64,000 nucleotides of DNA from TMP-86 sp039807285 (lineage in GTDB: Bacteria; Pseudomonadota; Gammaproteobacteria; Steroidobacterales; Steroidobacteraceae). A program made the position numbers and the translations under genes. Below, piece by piece: positions 36,027 to 48,400 of this stretch. Numbering within the stretch: position 1 is the first letter of the stretch; each line of letters opens with the position of its first letter. The notes under the pieces were generated by a model. It ran no database searches. It saw only the letters and a list, made by a program, of their open reading frames with translations, and was not told the DNA's origin. Where the stretch lies: positions 1 through 64,000 of the forward strand of contig JBGAGK010000005.1 in the NCBI GenBank assembly GCA_044226785.1, written 5' to 3'.

Positions 36027-37276
36027 CGGTCGATCTCGCCAAATACGATGTCCTGGGTGCCGATCATGGCGACCACGTCGGCGACCATGTGTCCCCGCAC
36101 CATTTCATCCAGCGCCGCAAGATGCGAAAACCCCGGTGCGCGAACCTTCATCCGGTAAGGCTTGTTGGCGCCATCGGAAACGAGGTAGACACCGAGTTCG
36201 CCCTTTGGGGCTTCCACCGCGGCGTAGGTCTCGCCCGCCGGTACGCAATACCCTTCGGTCATGAACTTGAAGTGATGGATCAGCGACTCCATGTCGCCCT
36301 TCATCTCTTCCCGCCGCGGCGGGCGGATCTTGCTGTCCTCGATCATCACCGGACCGGGGTTGACCTTCAGCCAGTCGATGCACTGCCGGATGATTCGCGT
36401 GGATTCGCGCATTTCGGCAACGCGCACCAGATAGCGGTCGTAGCAGTCACCCTTGGTGCCCACCGGAATGTCGAAATCCATCCGGTCATACACCTCGTAG
36501 GGCTGCTGCTTGCGCAGGTCCCACTCCACGCCAGACCCCCGCAGCATGGGCCCCGTGAAACCCAGTTGCAGCGCCCGCTCGGGCGACACCACTCCGATGT
36601 CCACCGTGCGCTGCTTCCAGATTCGATTGTCCGTCAGCAGGGTCTCGTATTCGTCGATGCACGCCGGGAAGCGGTCGGTGAAGTCCTGGATGAATTCGAG
36701 CATGCTGGCCGAACGCCGGTCGTTGAGACGTTTTGCCTCTTTCTGGCTGCGCCAGCGCGATGCCTGATACTGCGGCATGCTGTCCGGCAGATCCCGGTAC
36801 ACGCCGCCCGGCCGGTAATAGGTGGCATGCATCCGCGTTCCGGACACGGCCTCGTAGCAGTCCATCAGGTCTTCGCGCTCGCGGAAGCAGTACAGGAAGA
36901 CAGTCATGGCTCCGATGTCCAGACCGTGGGCCCCGAGCCACATGAGGTGGTTCAGGATGCGGGTGATCTCATCGAACATCACGCGGATGTACTGGGCGCG
37001 CGGAGGCGGCTTGACGCCCAGGAGGTTCTCGATGGCCAGCACGTAGGCATGCTCGTTGCACATCATGGACACGTAATCCAGGCGGTCCATGTAGCCGATG
37101 CTCTGATTGAACACCTTCGATTCGGCCAGCTTTTCCGTCGCACGATGCAGCAGGCCGACATGCGGGTCCGCCTTCTGGATGACCTCGCCGTCCAGCTCCA
37201 GCACCAGGCGCAATACCCCGTGGGCCGCCGGATGCTGCGGGCCGAAGTTCAGCGTGAAGTTGCGGATTTCAGGCAC
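36023..37276 (-). CDS. nuoD: NADH-quinone oxidoreductase subunit D
   Basis: A 417-residue subunit related to [NiFe]-hydrogenase large subunits, lining the quinone site. NFGPQHPAAHGVLRLVLELDGE carries the quinone-binding His, and the C-terminus ends in the conserved DIVFGEIDR. NuoC and NuoD are separate genes here, unlike the fused form of E. coli. The start is GTG 37276, overlapping the nuoC stop by 8 bp (GTGCCTGA). Confidence 0.96.
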   Translation of the reverse strand: MPEIRNFTLNFGPQHPAAHGVLRLVLELDGEVIQKADPHVGLLHRATEKLAESKVFNQSIGYMDRLDYVSMMCNEHAYVLAIENLLGVKPPPRAQYIRVMFDEITRILNHLMWLGAHGLDIGAMTVFLYCFREREDLMDCYEAVSGTRMHATYYRPGGVYRDLPDSMPQYQASRWRSQKEAKRLNDRRSASMLEFIQDFTDRFPACIDEYETLLTDNRIWKQRTVDIGVVSPERALQLGFTGPMLRGSGVEWDLRKQQPYEVYDRMDFDIPVGTKGDCYDRYLVRVAEMRESTRIIRQCIDWLKVNPGPVMIEDSKIRPPRREEMKGDMESLIHHFKFMTEGYCVPAGETYAAVEAPKGELGVYLVSDGANKPYRMKVRAPGFSHLAALDEMVRGHMVADVVAMIGTQDIVFGEIDR

Positions 37277-38015
37277 CGGGGTTTCGATCCTTCAATGCGC
37301 CGGCATACCGGTTGTCATGCCGCATGACCCGAGGCACCAGGGTGCGCGGTTCGATGCTGACCGGCTGATAGATTACCCGTCCCTTTTCAGGGTCATAACG
37401 GACTTCCACGTGGCCTGACAGGGGAAAGTCCTTGCGGAACGGGTGTCCGATGAAACCATAGTCGGTCAGGATCCGCCGAAGGTCCGGATGACCCCTGAAC
37501 AGGATGCCGTACAGGTCGAACGCCTCGCGCTCGAACCAGTTGGCCGCTGCCCATACCGGTGTCACCGAATCGAGCATCGGTTGCGTGGCATCCTCGCAGA
37601 AGCAGCGCAGGCGGATCCGCTGGTTCAGCGAGACCGAAAGCAGATGATAGACGGCGGCGAAACGCCGCTCGGCAGTCACGTCGGCGGTTGCATCCCCGCT
37701 CAGTCGCGCCACTCCCCGGCTGAACCCGGATGTAGTGGCCTGCTGGGTTCTCCATTCCTCGAGGCCGAAGGTCAGATAGTCGATGCCGCACACATCGATG
37801 CAGATCTCGAATTTCAGTCCATCCTCGTCACGCAGCATCCGGGCAACATCCAGCAGGTCCGCCGGTTTGACCTCCACGGTCAATTCGTCCAGGGCCGAAG
37901 GAATCCGGCTCACACGCGCACCGAGCACGCGCTCCACTGCAGTGACAAGCGCATCCAGCCCGGAGGCAGGTGCTGCGGCCGGAACCGCAGCCTGGTCGGA
38001 AACCGGATCGGTCAT
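37269..38015 (-). CDS. nuoC: NADH-quinone oxidoreductase subunit C
   Basis: A 248-residue 30-kDa subunit. An Ala/Pro-rich N-terminal stretch (about residues 1-25) precedes the core; EREAFDLYGILFRGHPDLRRI followed by HPFRKDFPLSG is the family signature. ATG 38015 overlaps the nuoB stop by 4 bp. The upstream extension of the open frame lies in nuoB and is not used. Confidence 0.95.
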   Translation of the reverse strand: MTDPVSDQAAVPAAAPASGLDALVTAVERVLGARVSRIPSALDELTVEVKPADLLDVARMLRDEDGLKFEICIDVCGIDYLTFGLEEWRTQQATTSGFSRGVARLSGDATADVTAERRFAAVYHLLSVSLNQRIRLRCFCEDATQPMLDSVTPVWAAANWFEREAFDLYGILFRGHPDLRRILTDYGFIGHPFRKDFPLSGHVEVRYDPEKGRVIYQPVSIEPRTLVPRVMRHDNRYAGALKDRNPGA

Positions 38016-38497
38016 CGGGTAATCGCCTTGTTGCGCCTGATCTTGTTCTGCAGCTGGATGATGCCGTACATCAGGGCCTCTGCCGAGGGCGGGCAACCCG
38101 GCACATACACATCCACCGGCACGATGCGGTCACAGCCCCGTACAACGGAGTAGGAGTAATGATAGTAGCCTCCGCCGTTGGCGCAGGAACCCATGGAGAT
38201 GACCCAGCGCGGCTCCGGCATCTGGTCGTATACCTTGCGCAGGGCCGGGGCCATCTTGTTCACCAGGGTGCCCGCGACGATCATGACATCCGATTGGCGC
38301 GGGCTGGGGCGGAATACGATACCGAACCGGTCGAAGTCATAACGCGCCGCGCCCGCATGCATCATCTCCACCGCGCAACAGGCCAGACCGAAGGTCATCG
38401 GCCACAGTGAACCCGTGCGCGCCCAGTTGATCAGGTTGTCGAGCGTCGTGACCTCGAAACCTCGCCCACCGGAACCGGCTACTTGCCCTAGTCCCAT
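38012..38497 (-). CDS. nuoB: NADH-quinone oxidoreductase subunit B
   Basis: A 161-residue subunit holding the terminal cluster N2. The tandem Cys of FGLACCAVEMMH, then MGSCANGGGYY and VPGCPPSAEAL provide the four ligands. ATG 38497 overlaps the nuoA stop by 10 bp. Confidence 0.97.
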   Translation of the reverse strand: MGLGQVAGSGGRGFEVTTLDNLINWARTGSLWPMTFGLACCAVEMMHAGAARYDFDRFGIVFRPSPRQSDVMIVAGTLVNKMAPALRKVYDQMPEPRWVISMGSCANGGGYYHYSYSVVRGCDRIVPVDVYVPGCPPSAEALMYGIIQLQNKIRRNKAITR

Positions 38498-38844
38498 TCC
38501 AGCGCTCCCTTGCGGTAGTCATATACCAGCGCGATGACCAGGATCAGCGCGAAGACCAGCATCGCGACCAGACCGAATCCGCCGGTCTCACGCAACGACA
38601 CGGCCCAGGGAAAGAAGAAGGCAATTTCGAGGTCAAAGACGATGAAAATGATGGCTACAAGGTAATACCGGACATCGAAGCGCATGCGCGCATCTTCGAA
38701 GGCCTCGAAACCGCATTCGTAGGGTGAGAGCTTTTCAGCATCGGGACGGCTGGGTCCGGCCAGGGAGCCGATGACATACAACGCAAGCCCCAGGATGCCC
38801 GCAAGGGCCAGGAAAATCAGGATCGGAAGGTATTCACGAAGCAT
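38488..38844 (-). CDS. nuoA: NADH-quinone oxidoreductase subunit A
   Basis: A 118-residue, three-helix membrane subunit. The loop EKLSPYECGFEAFEDARMRFDVRYY with its Cys and acidic residues is the conserved quinone-gate loop, and FDLEIAFFFPWAV begins helix 2. ATG 38844 is preferred; a TTG twelve bases upstream is possible. First gene of the nuo operon, with tRNA-Leu about 90 bp upstream-side of its start. Confidence 0.96.
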   Translation of the reverse strand: MLREYLPILIFLALAGILGLALYVIGSLAGPSRPDAEKLSPYECGFEAFEDARMRFDVRYYLVAIIFIVFDLEIAFFFPWAVSLRETGGFGLVAMLVFALILVIALVYDYRKGALEWD

Positions 38845-38936
38845 CGATTCAGTCAAGCCGGCATTGAAACTGCGCGATTGTAACAGGATGATCCGCAGTC
38901 GTGTCTGGCTCCGGGATGCCAGGGATCGATTCGTGA

Positions 38937-39021
38937 TGGTGCCGACGGCCGGACTCGAACCGGCACAGGTTGCCCCACTAGCCCCTCAAACTAGCGCGTC
39001 TACCAATTCCGCCACGTCGGC
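38937..39021 (-). tRNA. tRNA-Leu (anticodon GAG)
   Basis: An 85-nt class II tRNA with encoded CCA. The acceptor stem GCCGACG pairs with CGTCGGC; the anticodon stem is CTAGT/GCTAG and the loop TTGAGGG with GAG at 38987-38985. A long variable arm (GGGGCAACCT region) and GCCGG-TTCGAGT-CCGGC T-arm are present. It starts 5 bp after the secG stop and precedes nuoA, the usual secG-tRNA-nuo arrangement. Confidence 0.96.
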
Positions 39022-39026
39022 ATGGA

Positions 39027-39362
39027 TCATTTCGCAGGTGCCGGCGCGGAAGGCTGCGCCGGCGTCGAGGGAACCGAAGGTGCAGCCTGCTGCGCTGCCC
39101 GCTCGAGCACCGAACCTGGCTCTGCAGTCTGGCGCGAGCCAAGGAAGGCAAGACTCAGGCTGGTCACGAAGAACAGGGCTGCGAACAGCGACGTCAGCTT
39201 CGAAAACAGCGTGCTGGTTCCGCGTGCCCCGAAAACGGTGCCAGAGGCGCCCGCGCCGAAACCGGCACCTGCCTCCGCACCCTTGCCCCGCTGCATCAGC
39301 ACGAGCCCGATGATCAACAGGGCCAGGATCGAATGTATGACCAGAACAAATCCGTGAAGCAT
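39027..39362 (-). CDS. secG: preprotein translocase subunit SecG
   Basis: The 111-residue protein has two membrane helices (VLVIHSILALLIIGLVLMQ and LFAALFFVTSLSLAFLG) joined by the conserved RGKGAEAGAGFGAGASGTVFGARGT loop seen in all SecG proteins. The C-terminal ~30 residues are Pro/Ala/Ser-rich. It helps SecYEG during SecA-driven export. It is 15 bp after tpiA and directly before tRNA-Leu. Confidence 0.95.
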   Translation of the reverse strand: MLHGFVLVIHSILALLIIGLVLMQRGKGAEAGAGFGAGASGTVFGARGTSTLFSKLTSLFAALFFVTSLSLAFLGSRQTAEPGSVLERAAQQAAPSVPSTPAQPSAPAPAK

Positions 39363-39377
39363 GACTGATATGTCTCT

Positions 39378-40160
39378 CTAGTTGTCGCCCCGCGCACCCG
39401 GCACGAGCCGGGCTGCCGCTGCGCAGATACGTTCGAACTCCTCGGCGTTGAGTGAAGCTCCGCCGATCAGCCCGCCATCGACATCCGCATTGGCGAATAG
39501 CTCCCCCGCATTGGAGGCCTTGACGCTGCCGCCGTACAGGATGCGAACCTGAGCGGCTATCTTAGCATCTTCGTCTGCAATCCGGCCCCGCAGGAACGCA
39601 TGCACCGCCTGAGCCTGCTCCGGCGTGGCGTTTCGGCCCGTGCCGATGGCCCAGACCGGCTCGTAGGCAACGATGGCCTTTGCCAGCGCATTCACGCCAG
39701 TGGTGCGAAGCACTGCGTCCAGTTGCCGCGCCACCACGGCCTCGGTCTTGCCTGCATCACGCTCTTCCAGGGTCTCTCCGACACACAGGATTGGCGTGAG
39801 CCCGGCACCCTGGGCCGCAACGAATTTCCGTGCAACCAGGAAATCATCCTCGCCATACAGACGCCGCCGCTCGGAATGGCCGACGATGACATGCGTACAC
39901 CCGATGTCTGCGAGCATGGCGGCGGCGACTTCCCCCGTATAAGCCCCTGGCGCCTCTGCGCTCACATCCTGGGCGCCTACTTCGATCAGATCGCCTTCCA
40001 GTGTGCGTATCACCTCGGTCAGATAGACAAATGGCGGAAAAACAGCCATGTCGATCTGCCACCCTTCCGACACGCGACGCTGCAGTGCCTTGACCAGAGT
40101 CTGGTTCGTGGCACGCGAACCATGCATTTTCCAGTTCCCGGCTACCATGGGTCGGCGCAT
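39378..40160 (-). CDS. tpiA: triose-phosphate isomerase
   Basis: A 260-residue TIM barrel. VAGNWKMHG (active-site Lys), HVIVGHSERRRLYGE (electrophile His) and VAYEPVWAIGTGR (catalytic Glu and loop 6) are intact, with YGGSVKASNAGEL near the end. It interconverts dihydroxyacetone phosphate and glyceraldehyde 3-phosphate. The MRRPMVAGNWK start aligns with other TpiA N-termini, so ATG 40160 is taken. Confidence 0.97.
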   Translation of the reverse strand: MRRPMVAGNWKMHGSRATNQTLVKALQRRVSEGWQIDMAVFPPFVYLTEVIRTLEGDLIEVGAQDVSAEAPGAYTGEVAAAMLADIGCTHVIVGHSERRRLYGEDDFLVARKFVAAQGAGLTPILCVGETLEERDAGKTEAVVARQLDAVLRTTGVNALAKAIVAYEPVWAIGTGRNATPEQAQAVHAFLRGRIADEDAKIAAQVRILYGGSVKASNAGELFANADVDGGLIGGASLNAEEFERICAAAARLVPGARGDN

Positions 40161-40268
40161 ACAGCCTGCCTCGGGGCCAAGCCCCTGTCGATGAAGGCGG
40201 CGAAGGTTAGCGGCGCCGCGCGCTTACTGCAAGCCTTGGCACGGGTCCGTTCGGCGGCACGGCCGCTT

Positions 40269-41600
40269 TCAGGCCGCAGCCTCCACCGCCGTGGCGATTT
40301 CCCTGGCGCCGGCATTGACCAGGGCAGCATCCTCGCCCTCGACCATGACCCGGATGACCGGTTCTGTGCCGGAGGGTCGCAGCACGATGCGGCCACGCCC
40401 CATGAACCGCTCCTGCACTCCCGCGATGGCAGCCTGCACTCGGGGTGAGGAGTTCGGATCGAACTTGCGTTCGACTCTTACATTCAGCAGGACCTGCGGA
40501 TATTTCTTCATGCCGGTGGCAAGTTCGGCCAGCGACTTCCCCGTGCGCTTCATCACGACCAGCACCTGCAATGCGCTGATCAGGCCATCGCCCGTGGTGG
40601 TCTTGTCGAGGCAAAGAATGTGCCCGGAAGTCTCCCCGCCCAGGGTCGATCCCGATTCCTTCAGCATCGACAGCACATAGCGGTCTCCCACAGGTGCCCG
40701 CAGCAACGCAACGCCGCGTGCGGCCAGCGCATGCTCCAGCCCGAGGTTGGTCATCACCGTGCCGACCACCGGGCCCTGCAGCACTCCGCGATCCAGCCGG
40801 TCATTGGCGATGATGTACAGCAGCTGGTCTCCATCCAGGACCCGACCCAGTGCATCCACCATCACGATGCGATCCCCGTCACCATCCAGTGCCATGCCGA
40901 CATGAGCGCGCACACCCGGCACGGTGAGCTGGAGCAACTCCGGCAGTGTGGAGCCGCATCCATCATTGATGTTGCGGCCATTCGGCGAACAGCCGATCGG
41001 GACGATCTCGGCTTCCAGGTCGGCCAGGACCCTTGGTGCAACCTTGTAGGCCGCGCCGTTGGCACAATCGACGACGATCTTGAAGCCGCGAAGATCCATG
41101 CCCTCAGGCAGTGTGGAGGCGCAGAACTCCTGATACTGCGAGCGCATCTTGTCGATGCGCGTGGCCTTGCCCAGGCGCTGGGACTCCCGGGTGAGTACCG
41201 GACCGTCTATGAGGTTTTCTATCTGCGCTTCGAGCTCGTCGGACAGCTTGCTGCCCTGGCCATCAAAGAACTTGATCCCGTTGTCCTCGTACAGATTGTG
41301 CGAAGCGCTGATGACGACCCCGAAATTGCACCCCGAACGCTGCGCAAGGTAGGCGATGCCCGGTGTCGGCAACGGTCCGATCAGCAGGACATCGACTCCC
41401 GCTGCCACGAATCCCGCCTCAAGTGCCGACTCGAACATGTACCCTGAGACACGCGTGTCCTTGCCGATGATCACGCGGCCACCTTCTGGCGCCAGCACGC
41501 GTGCCGCTGCACTTGCAAGCCGTAACGCAAAATCCACGGTCAATGGTGCGGTTCCGACGCGGCCGCGTACACCATCGGTTCCAAAATACTTACGACTCAC
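40269..41600 (-). CDS. glmM: phosphoglucosamine mutase
   Basis: The 443-residue enzyme converts glucosamine 6-phosphate to glucosamine 1-phosphate for UDP-GlcNAc and cell-wall synthesis. FGTDGVRGRVG is the N-terminal motif, GVVISASHNLYEDNGIKFF holds the phosphoserine (TASHN-type loop), DGDGDRIVMVDALG is the metal loop, and RPSGTEPVIRVMVE the phosphate-binding C-terminal loop. Start is GTG 41600 with GGAGG nine bases upstream, overlapping the folP end by 11 bp. Confidence 0.96.
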   Translation of the reverse strand: MSRKYFGTDGVRGRVGTAPLTVDFALRLASAAARVLAPEGGRVIIGKDTRVSGYMFESALEAGFVAAGVDVLLIGPLPTPGIAYLAQRSGCNFGVVISASHNLYEDNGIKFFDGQGSKLSDELEAQIENLIDGPVLTRESQRLGKATRIDKMRSQYQEFCASTLPEGMDLRGFKIVVDCANGAAYKVAPRVLADLEAEIVPIGCSPNGRNINDGCGSTLPELLQLTVPGVRAHVGMALDGDGDRIVMVDALGRVLDGDQLLYIIANDRLDRGVLQGPVVGTVMTNLGLEHALAARGVALLRAPVGDRYVLSMLKESGSTLGGETSGHILCLDKTTTGDGLISALQVLVVMKRTGKSLAELATGMKKYPQVLLNVRVERKFDPNSSPRVQAAIAGVQERFMGRGRIVLRPSGTEPVIRVMVEGEDAALVNAGAREIATAVEAAA

Positions 41601-42488
41601 GGTCGAGGTCCTCCATTCCCTGCATCGCTGCAGCCACTGCTCCAATTGCATCCACGGTCGGCGCAACGTCGTGGGTCCGGATGATGCGGACTCCCCTGGT
41701 CACCGCCAGCGAGGCAAGACCCAGGCCTCCGTACAAGCGTTCGTGGACCGGCCGACCCAGAATGCGACCTACAAAGCTCTTGCGGGACACCCCGATCAGC
41801 ACGGGCGAGCCTAGGGCAACCAGCGCCTGCAATTCCTTGAGCAGTGTCATGTTATGTGAGAAAGCCTTGCCGAATCCCAGACCCGGATCCAGCACGATGG
41901 CCTGTTCAGGCAGGCCCGCCGCCAGGCACGCAGCCTTTCGCTGCAGGAGGAAATCGCTCACCTCGCGCACCACATCCTCATAGCGCGGGTCGGTCTGCAT
42001 GGTAAGCGGTTCGCCCTGCATGTGCATCAGGCAGACCCCGACTCCATGGCGGACACACACTGCCAGGGCGCCGGGTGTCTGCAAAGCTCGAATGTCATTG
42101 ACGATGCACGCCCCTGCCCCGATTGCCGCTTCCATCACCTGCGGATCACTGGTGTCGATGGAAATGGCAACATCGAGCTCAGTGGCCATGCGCCGGATCA
42201 CCGGCACCGCCCGCCCGATTTGCTGCGCTGCGCCGATCCTCGGTGCCCCGGGACGGGTGGACTCCGCACCCACATCGATGATCGCAGCCCCTTCCGCCGC
42301 CATCTGTGTCGCACGCGCGAATGCTGACGCGGGGTCTGCGTGGCGCCCCCCGTCGGAAAAGGAATCGGGCGTGACGTTGAGCACGCCCATGACACGCGGT
42401 GAGTTCAGGTCGACAACACGGCTGCCGCAATGCCAGTTCGACGGAACCGCCGGCACCTGCGTACCCGGTGGCACGCGCACATCCCGGA

Positions 42489-42492
<4 letters not shown>
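41590..42492 (-). CDS. folP: dihydropteroate synthase
   Basis: A 300-residue TIM barrel making dihydropteroate from p-aminobenzoate for folate. VMGVLNVTPDSFSDGGRH is the N-terminal pterin/diphosphate loop, GAAIIDVGAESTRPGA the second signature, and GVSRKSFVGRILGR the Lys/Arg phosphate site. The start is uncertain: a TTG at 42492 overlapping the ftsH stop (TTGA) is given, and later GTG codons are possible because the first ~30 residues are not conserved. Confidence 0.93.
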
Positions 42493-44408
<1,916 letters not shown>

Positions 44409-44563
44409 CCAGAACCCGAACCCGGGTTGCCAAGAAAGCCTCCATTCAAGGTCCGCTCCCGACGTTACACCATCCAACCCTGTGCCGCCACCCGTCGGGC
44501 GTTGCGAAAGGGCCCCGGTACGTGACGCGTTCGACGCTTCGAGCATCCGGCCCCTGCGCTGGA

Positions 44564-44591
44564 CAATGGGGGTCAGTCAGGGGTTTGCAAG
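44564..44591 (-). promoter_or_regulatory. sigma32-type heat-shock promoter for ftsH
   Basis: On the minus strand CTTGCAA (44591-44585) is followed after 13 bp by CCCCATTG (44571-44564). The sigma32 consensus is CTTGAAA and CCCCATNT, so 6/7 and 7/8 positions agree. The same spacing is seen before dnaK and grpE in this window. Confidence 0.55.
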
Positions 44592-44648
44592 TACTCGCTG
44601 AATACACCAGCCGGCCTGCGGCGACCGCAGTGGGTATACTCTGCGGTC

Positions 44649-44948
44649 ATGGAACTATCGGAAAAGCAGCGCAAGCACCTGCGGCGCCTCGCCCACCCCA
44701 TGCACCCCATCGTCATGCTGGGCAATGCGGGTTTGACCGACGGAGTGCTCAAGGAGTTCAACCGTGCCCTGCGGGATCACGAACTGATCAAGGCAAGTGC
44801 GCGATGCAGCGATCGGCAAACCCGCGACGCACTGCTGGAAGACATCGCCAGGCAGACCGGGAGCCTGCTGGTCCAGCGCGTCGGGAATGTGGCTGTTTTC
44901 TACCGGCGTTCCGATGGCATGCCGAAGGTCATCCTTCCGGATGAGTGA
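44649..44948 (+). CDS. yhbY: YhbY-family CRM-domain RNA-binding protein
   Basis: A 99-residue single CRS1-YhbY (CRM) domain: LSEKQRKHLRRLAHPMHPIVMLGNAGL carries the GxxG-like loop, and the end VGNVAVFYRRS is conserved. It binds rRNA in 50S pre-ribosomes. It is divergent from ftsH; in many gammaproteobacteria rlmE lies next to it, but not here. Confidence 0.93.
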   Translation: MELSEKQRKHLRRLAHPMHPIVMLGNAGLTDGVLKEFNRALRDHELIKASARCSDRQTRDALLEDIARQTGSLLVQRVGNVAVFYRRSDGMPKVILPDE

Positions 44949-44959
44949 ACTTTCCCGAT

Positions 44960-45436
44960 TCAGACGTAACGGATGGAAATGATCTCGTAGGATCGCTTGC
45001 CACCCGGGGCCGTCACCTCGGCCACATCACCCTCGGACTTGCCGATCAGGGCCCGTGCAATGGGCGAGGATACAGAGATCAGTCCTCGCCTGATATCCGC
45101 CTCGTCATCCCCCACCAGCTGGTAGACCACCCTGGCGCCGCTGTCCTCTTCCGCAAGCTCGACCGTCGAGCCGAACACGACCTTGCCACCGGCCGCCAGC
45201 CGGGTGACATCGATGATCTCGGCATTGGCCAGCCGGCTTTCAATTTCGCCGATGCGCCCCTCGATGAATCCCTGCTGTTCCCGGGCTGCGTGGTACTCGG
45301 CGTTCTCGCTCAGATCGCCATGCCCCCGCGCCTCGGCAATCGCCTTGATGATGTTCGGGCGATCCTCGCTTTTCAGCTTCTTCAGTTCAGTGCGCAGCGC
45401 CTCGGCACCACGCAGTGTCATCGGAGTTCTCTTCAC
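44960..45436 (-). CDS. greA: transcription elongation factor GreA
   Basis: A 158-residue cleavage factor. The N-terminal coiled coil ends in the acidic tip GDLSENAEYHAARE that enters the RNA polymerase channel, and DEADIRRGLISVSSPIARALIGK is the C-terminal fold. It rescues backtracked polymerase. GTG 45436 is chosen because MKRTPMTLRGAE aligns with the E. coli start MQAIPMTLRGAE; it overlaps the carB stop by 4 bp, so greA ends the carAB operon. Confidence 0.95.
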   Translation of the reverse strand: MKRTPMTLRGAEALRTELKKLKSEDRPNIIKAIAEARGHGDLSENAEYHAAREQQGFIEGRIGEIESRLANAEIIDVTRLAAGGKVVFGSTVELAEEDSGARVVYQLVGDDEADIRRGLISVSSPIARALIGKSEGDVAEVTAPGGKRSYEIISIRYV

Positions 45437-48400
45437 GCCGGAATTTCCTTGTGCAGGTACTGCAACCGGTTGACCTCGATATCACCCAGGTGATCCAGGG
45501 CATCGCACGTGGCGCGGGCGGCAGCGACCGTGGTGTAGTACGTAACCCGCCGTGCCACCGCCTCCCGGCGGATCGACCGTGATTCCCTCACGGCGAGCTT
45601 GCCTTCGGTCGTGTTGACGATCAAGACCACCTCATCGTTCTTGATCATGTCGACGACATCCGGCCGCCCTTCACGCACCTTGTTGACCCGCCGGCAGGCC
45701 ACGCCAGCCTCCTGAAGCGTTGCCGCCGTGCCGCTGGTCGCTGCCAGCTCGAAGCCCCGGGCCAGCAGCATATGGGCCAGATCCACGATCGCCGGCTTGT
45801 CCCTGTCACGCACGCTGATGAAACACAGCCCGCGCGTGGGCAACACCACGCCAGACGAGGACTGCGCCTTCGCATAGGCCTCGCCGAAAGTCCTGCCCGT
45901 CCCCATCACCTCTCCGGTGGACTTCATTTCCGGTCCGAGAATCGGGTCAGCTTCCGGAAATTTTCCAAACGGAAAAACCGCCTCCTTGACGCAGAAGAAC
46001 GGCGGCACCCGCTCCTGCAGTTGCCCCTGCCCGGCCAGCGTCTTGCCGGCCATGACCAGTGCCGCGACCTTGGCCAGCGGCACACCCGTGGCCTTGGAGA
46101 CGAATGGCACCGTGCGCGAGGCGCGCGGATTGACTTCCAGAATGTAGATCACGCCGCTCTGAATCGCGAACTGCACGTTCATCAGGCCGATCACGTTGAG
46201 CGCCCTGGCCAGCTTGCGCGTCTGCGCGCGCAGTTCTTCCTGGATAGCCGGCGTCAAGGTGGCCGGCGGCAGCGAGCAGCTCGAATCACCGGAGTGCACG
46301 CCCGCCTGCTCCACGTGTTCCATGATGCCGCCGATCAGGACATCCTGACCGTCACAGATTGCATCGACATCGACCTCGATGGCCAGGTCAAGGAACCGGT
46401 CCAGAAGTACGGGGCTGTCGTTGGACACCTTCACCGCATCCGTCATGTACTGACGAAGGTCGTCCTCGTTGAAAACGACTTCCATGGCGCGCCCGCCCAG
46501 CACGTAGCTGGGCCGCACCACCAGCGGAAAGCCCACTTCCCGGGCCATGAGGATGGCCTGGTCCTCGGTGCGCGCAGTCGCGTTGGCCGGTTGCTTGAGC
46601 TTGAGATTGCTCACCAGGTGCTGGAAGCGTTCACGGTCTTCAGCGATGTCGATGCTGTCGGGCGAGGTGCCGATGATGGGCGCGCCGGCAGCGGCCAGGG
46701 CCCGTGACAGCTTCAGCGGCGTCTGGCCCCCGTACTGCACGATGACCCCTTCCGGCCTTTCCTTGCCGATGATTTCCATCACGTCTTCGAAGGTCAGAGG
46801 TTCGAAATACAGCCGGTCCGACGTGTCATAGTCAGTGGAAACCGTCTCCGGATTGCAGTTGACCATGATGGTCTCGAAGCCAGCCTCCCGAAGCGCCATG
46901 GCTGCGTGCACACAGCAATAATCGAACTCGATGCCCTGTCCGATGCGGTTGGGCCCCCCGCCGAGGATCATGATCTTGCGGCGATCTCCCGGTTGCGCTT
47001 CGCACTCCTCCTCGTAGGTCGAATACAGGTAGGCGGTGGATGTCGCGAACTCCGCCGCGCAGGTGTCCACCCGCTTGTAGACGGGATGCACCCCCGCCTT
47101 GATGCGCCGCGCCCGCACCGCGCCCTCGTCCTTGCCGAGAAGTCTCGCCAGACGGGCATCCGAAAACCCTTTGCGCTTGAGCCGGCGCAGGATCGGGTCG
47201 GTCAGCCCGTCCCATCCACCCGCGCGCAGGGCCGCCTCTTCGCCCACCAGGTCCTCGATCTGCGCCAGGAACCACGGATCGATGCGGGTGGTGTCGAAGA
47301 CCTGGTCGCGCGCCCAGCCATGCCGAAACGCGTCGGCCACGTAAAGAATGCGGTTGGGCCCCGGCCAGCGCAATTCCTGCGCCAGCTGGCCGGCCGCCTC
47401 CTCGGTCAATGGGTGCGAGAGGACTTCGTCGAAGCCCTCGTTCCCGGTCTCCAGGCTCCTCAATGCCTTCTGCATCGACTCCTGGAATGTCCGGCCGATC
47501 GCCATGGCCTCACCGACCGATTTCATCTGTGTCGTCAGGCGCCTGTCCGAACCCGGAAATTTCTCGAAGGTAAAGCGCGGAATCTTCGTGACCACATAGT
47601 CGATCGTGGGCTCGAATGACGCTGGTGTGGCGCCACCGGTGATCTCGTTGCGCAACTCATCGAGCGTGTAGCCGATGGCCAGCTTCGCGGCAACCTTGGC
47701 GATGGGAAAGCCCGTCGCCTTGGACGCAAGCGCCGAGGAGCGGGAGACGCGCGGATTCATCTCGATCACCAGCACCCGGCCATCCTCCGGATTGACGGCG
47801 AACTGCACGTTCGACCCACCGGTATCCACGCCGATCTTGCGCAGCACCGCGATCGAGGCATCGCGCAGCCGCTGATATTCCTTGTCCGTCAGGGTCTGCG
47901 CAGGGGCCACGGTGATCGAATCCCCCGTGTGCACGCCCATCGGATCGAGGTTTTCGATCGAACAGACGATGATGCAGTTGTCCTCGCTGTCGCGCACGAC
48001 CTCCATCTCGAACTCTTTCCAGCCGAGCACCGACTCCTCGAGCAGCACTTCGTTGGTGGGAGAGGCATCCAGGCCACGCGTCACGATGGCCTCGAACTCC
48101 TCGCGGTTGTAGGCAATCCCTCCGCCGCTCCCGCCCAGGGTGAAGGAAGGCCTGATGACGGTGGGAAAGCCGATCTCCGCCTGGATGGCATGCGCGTCTT
48201 CCACGCTGTGCGCCACCCGTGCGCGCGGGGTTGCCAGGCCGATGTCGGCCATGGCCAGCCGGAACTGCTCGCGGTCCTCCGCCATGTCGATGGCCCGGCG
48301 CGAGGCGCCGATCATCTCGACCTCGAATTTTTCCAGCACGCCTTCCCGGACCAGATCCAGCGCTGTGTTGAGTGCGGTCTGGCCACCCATGGTCGGAAGA

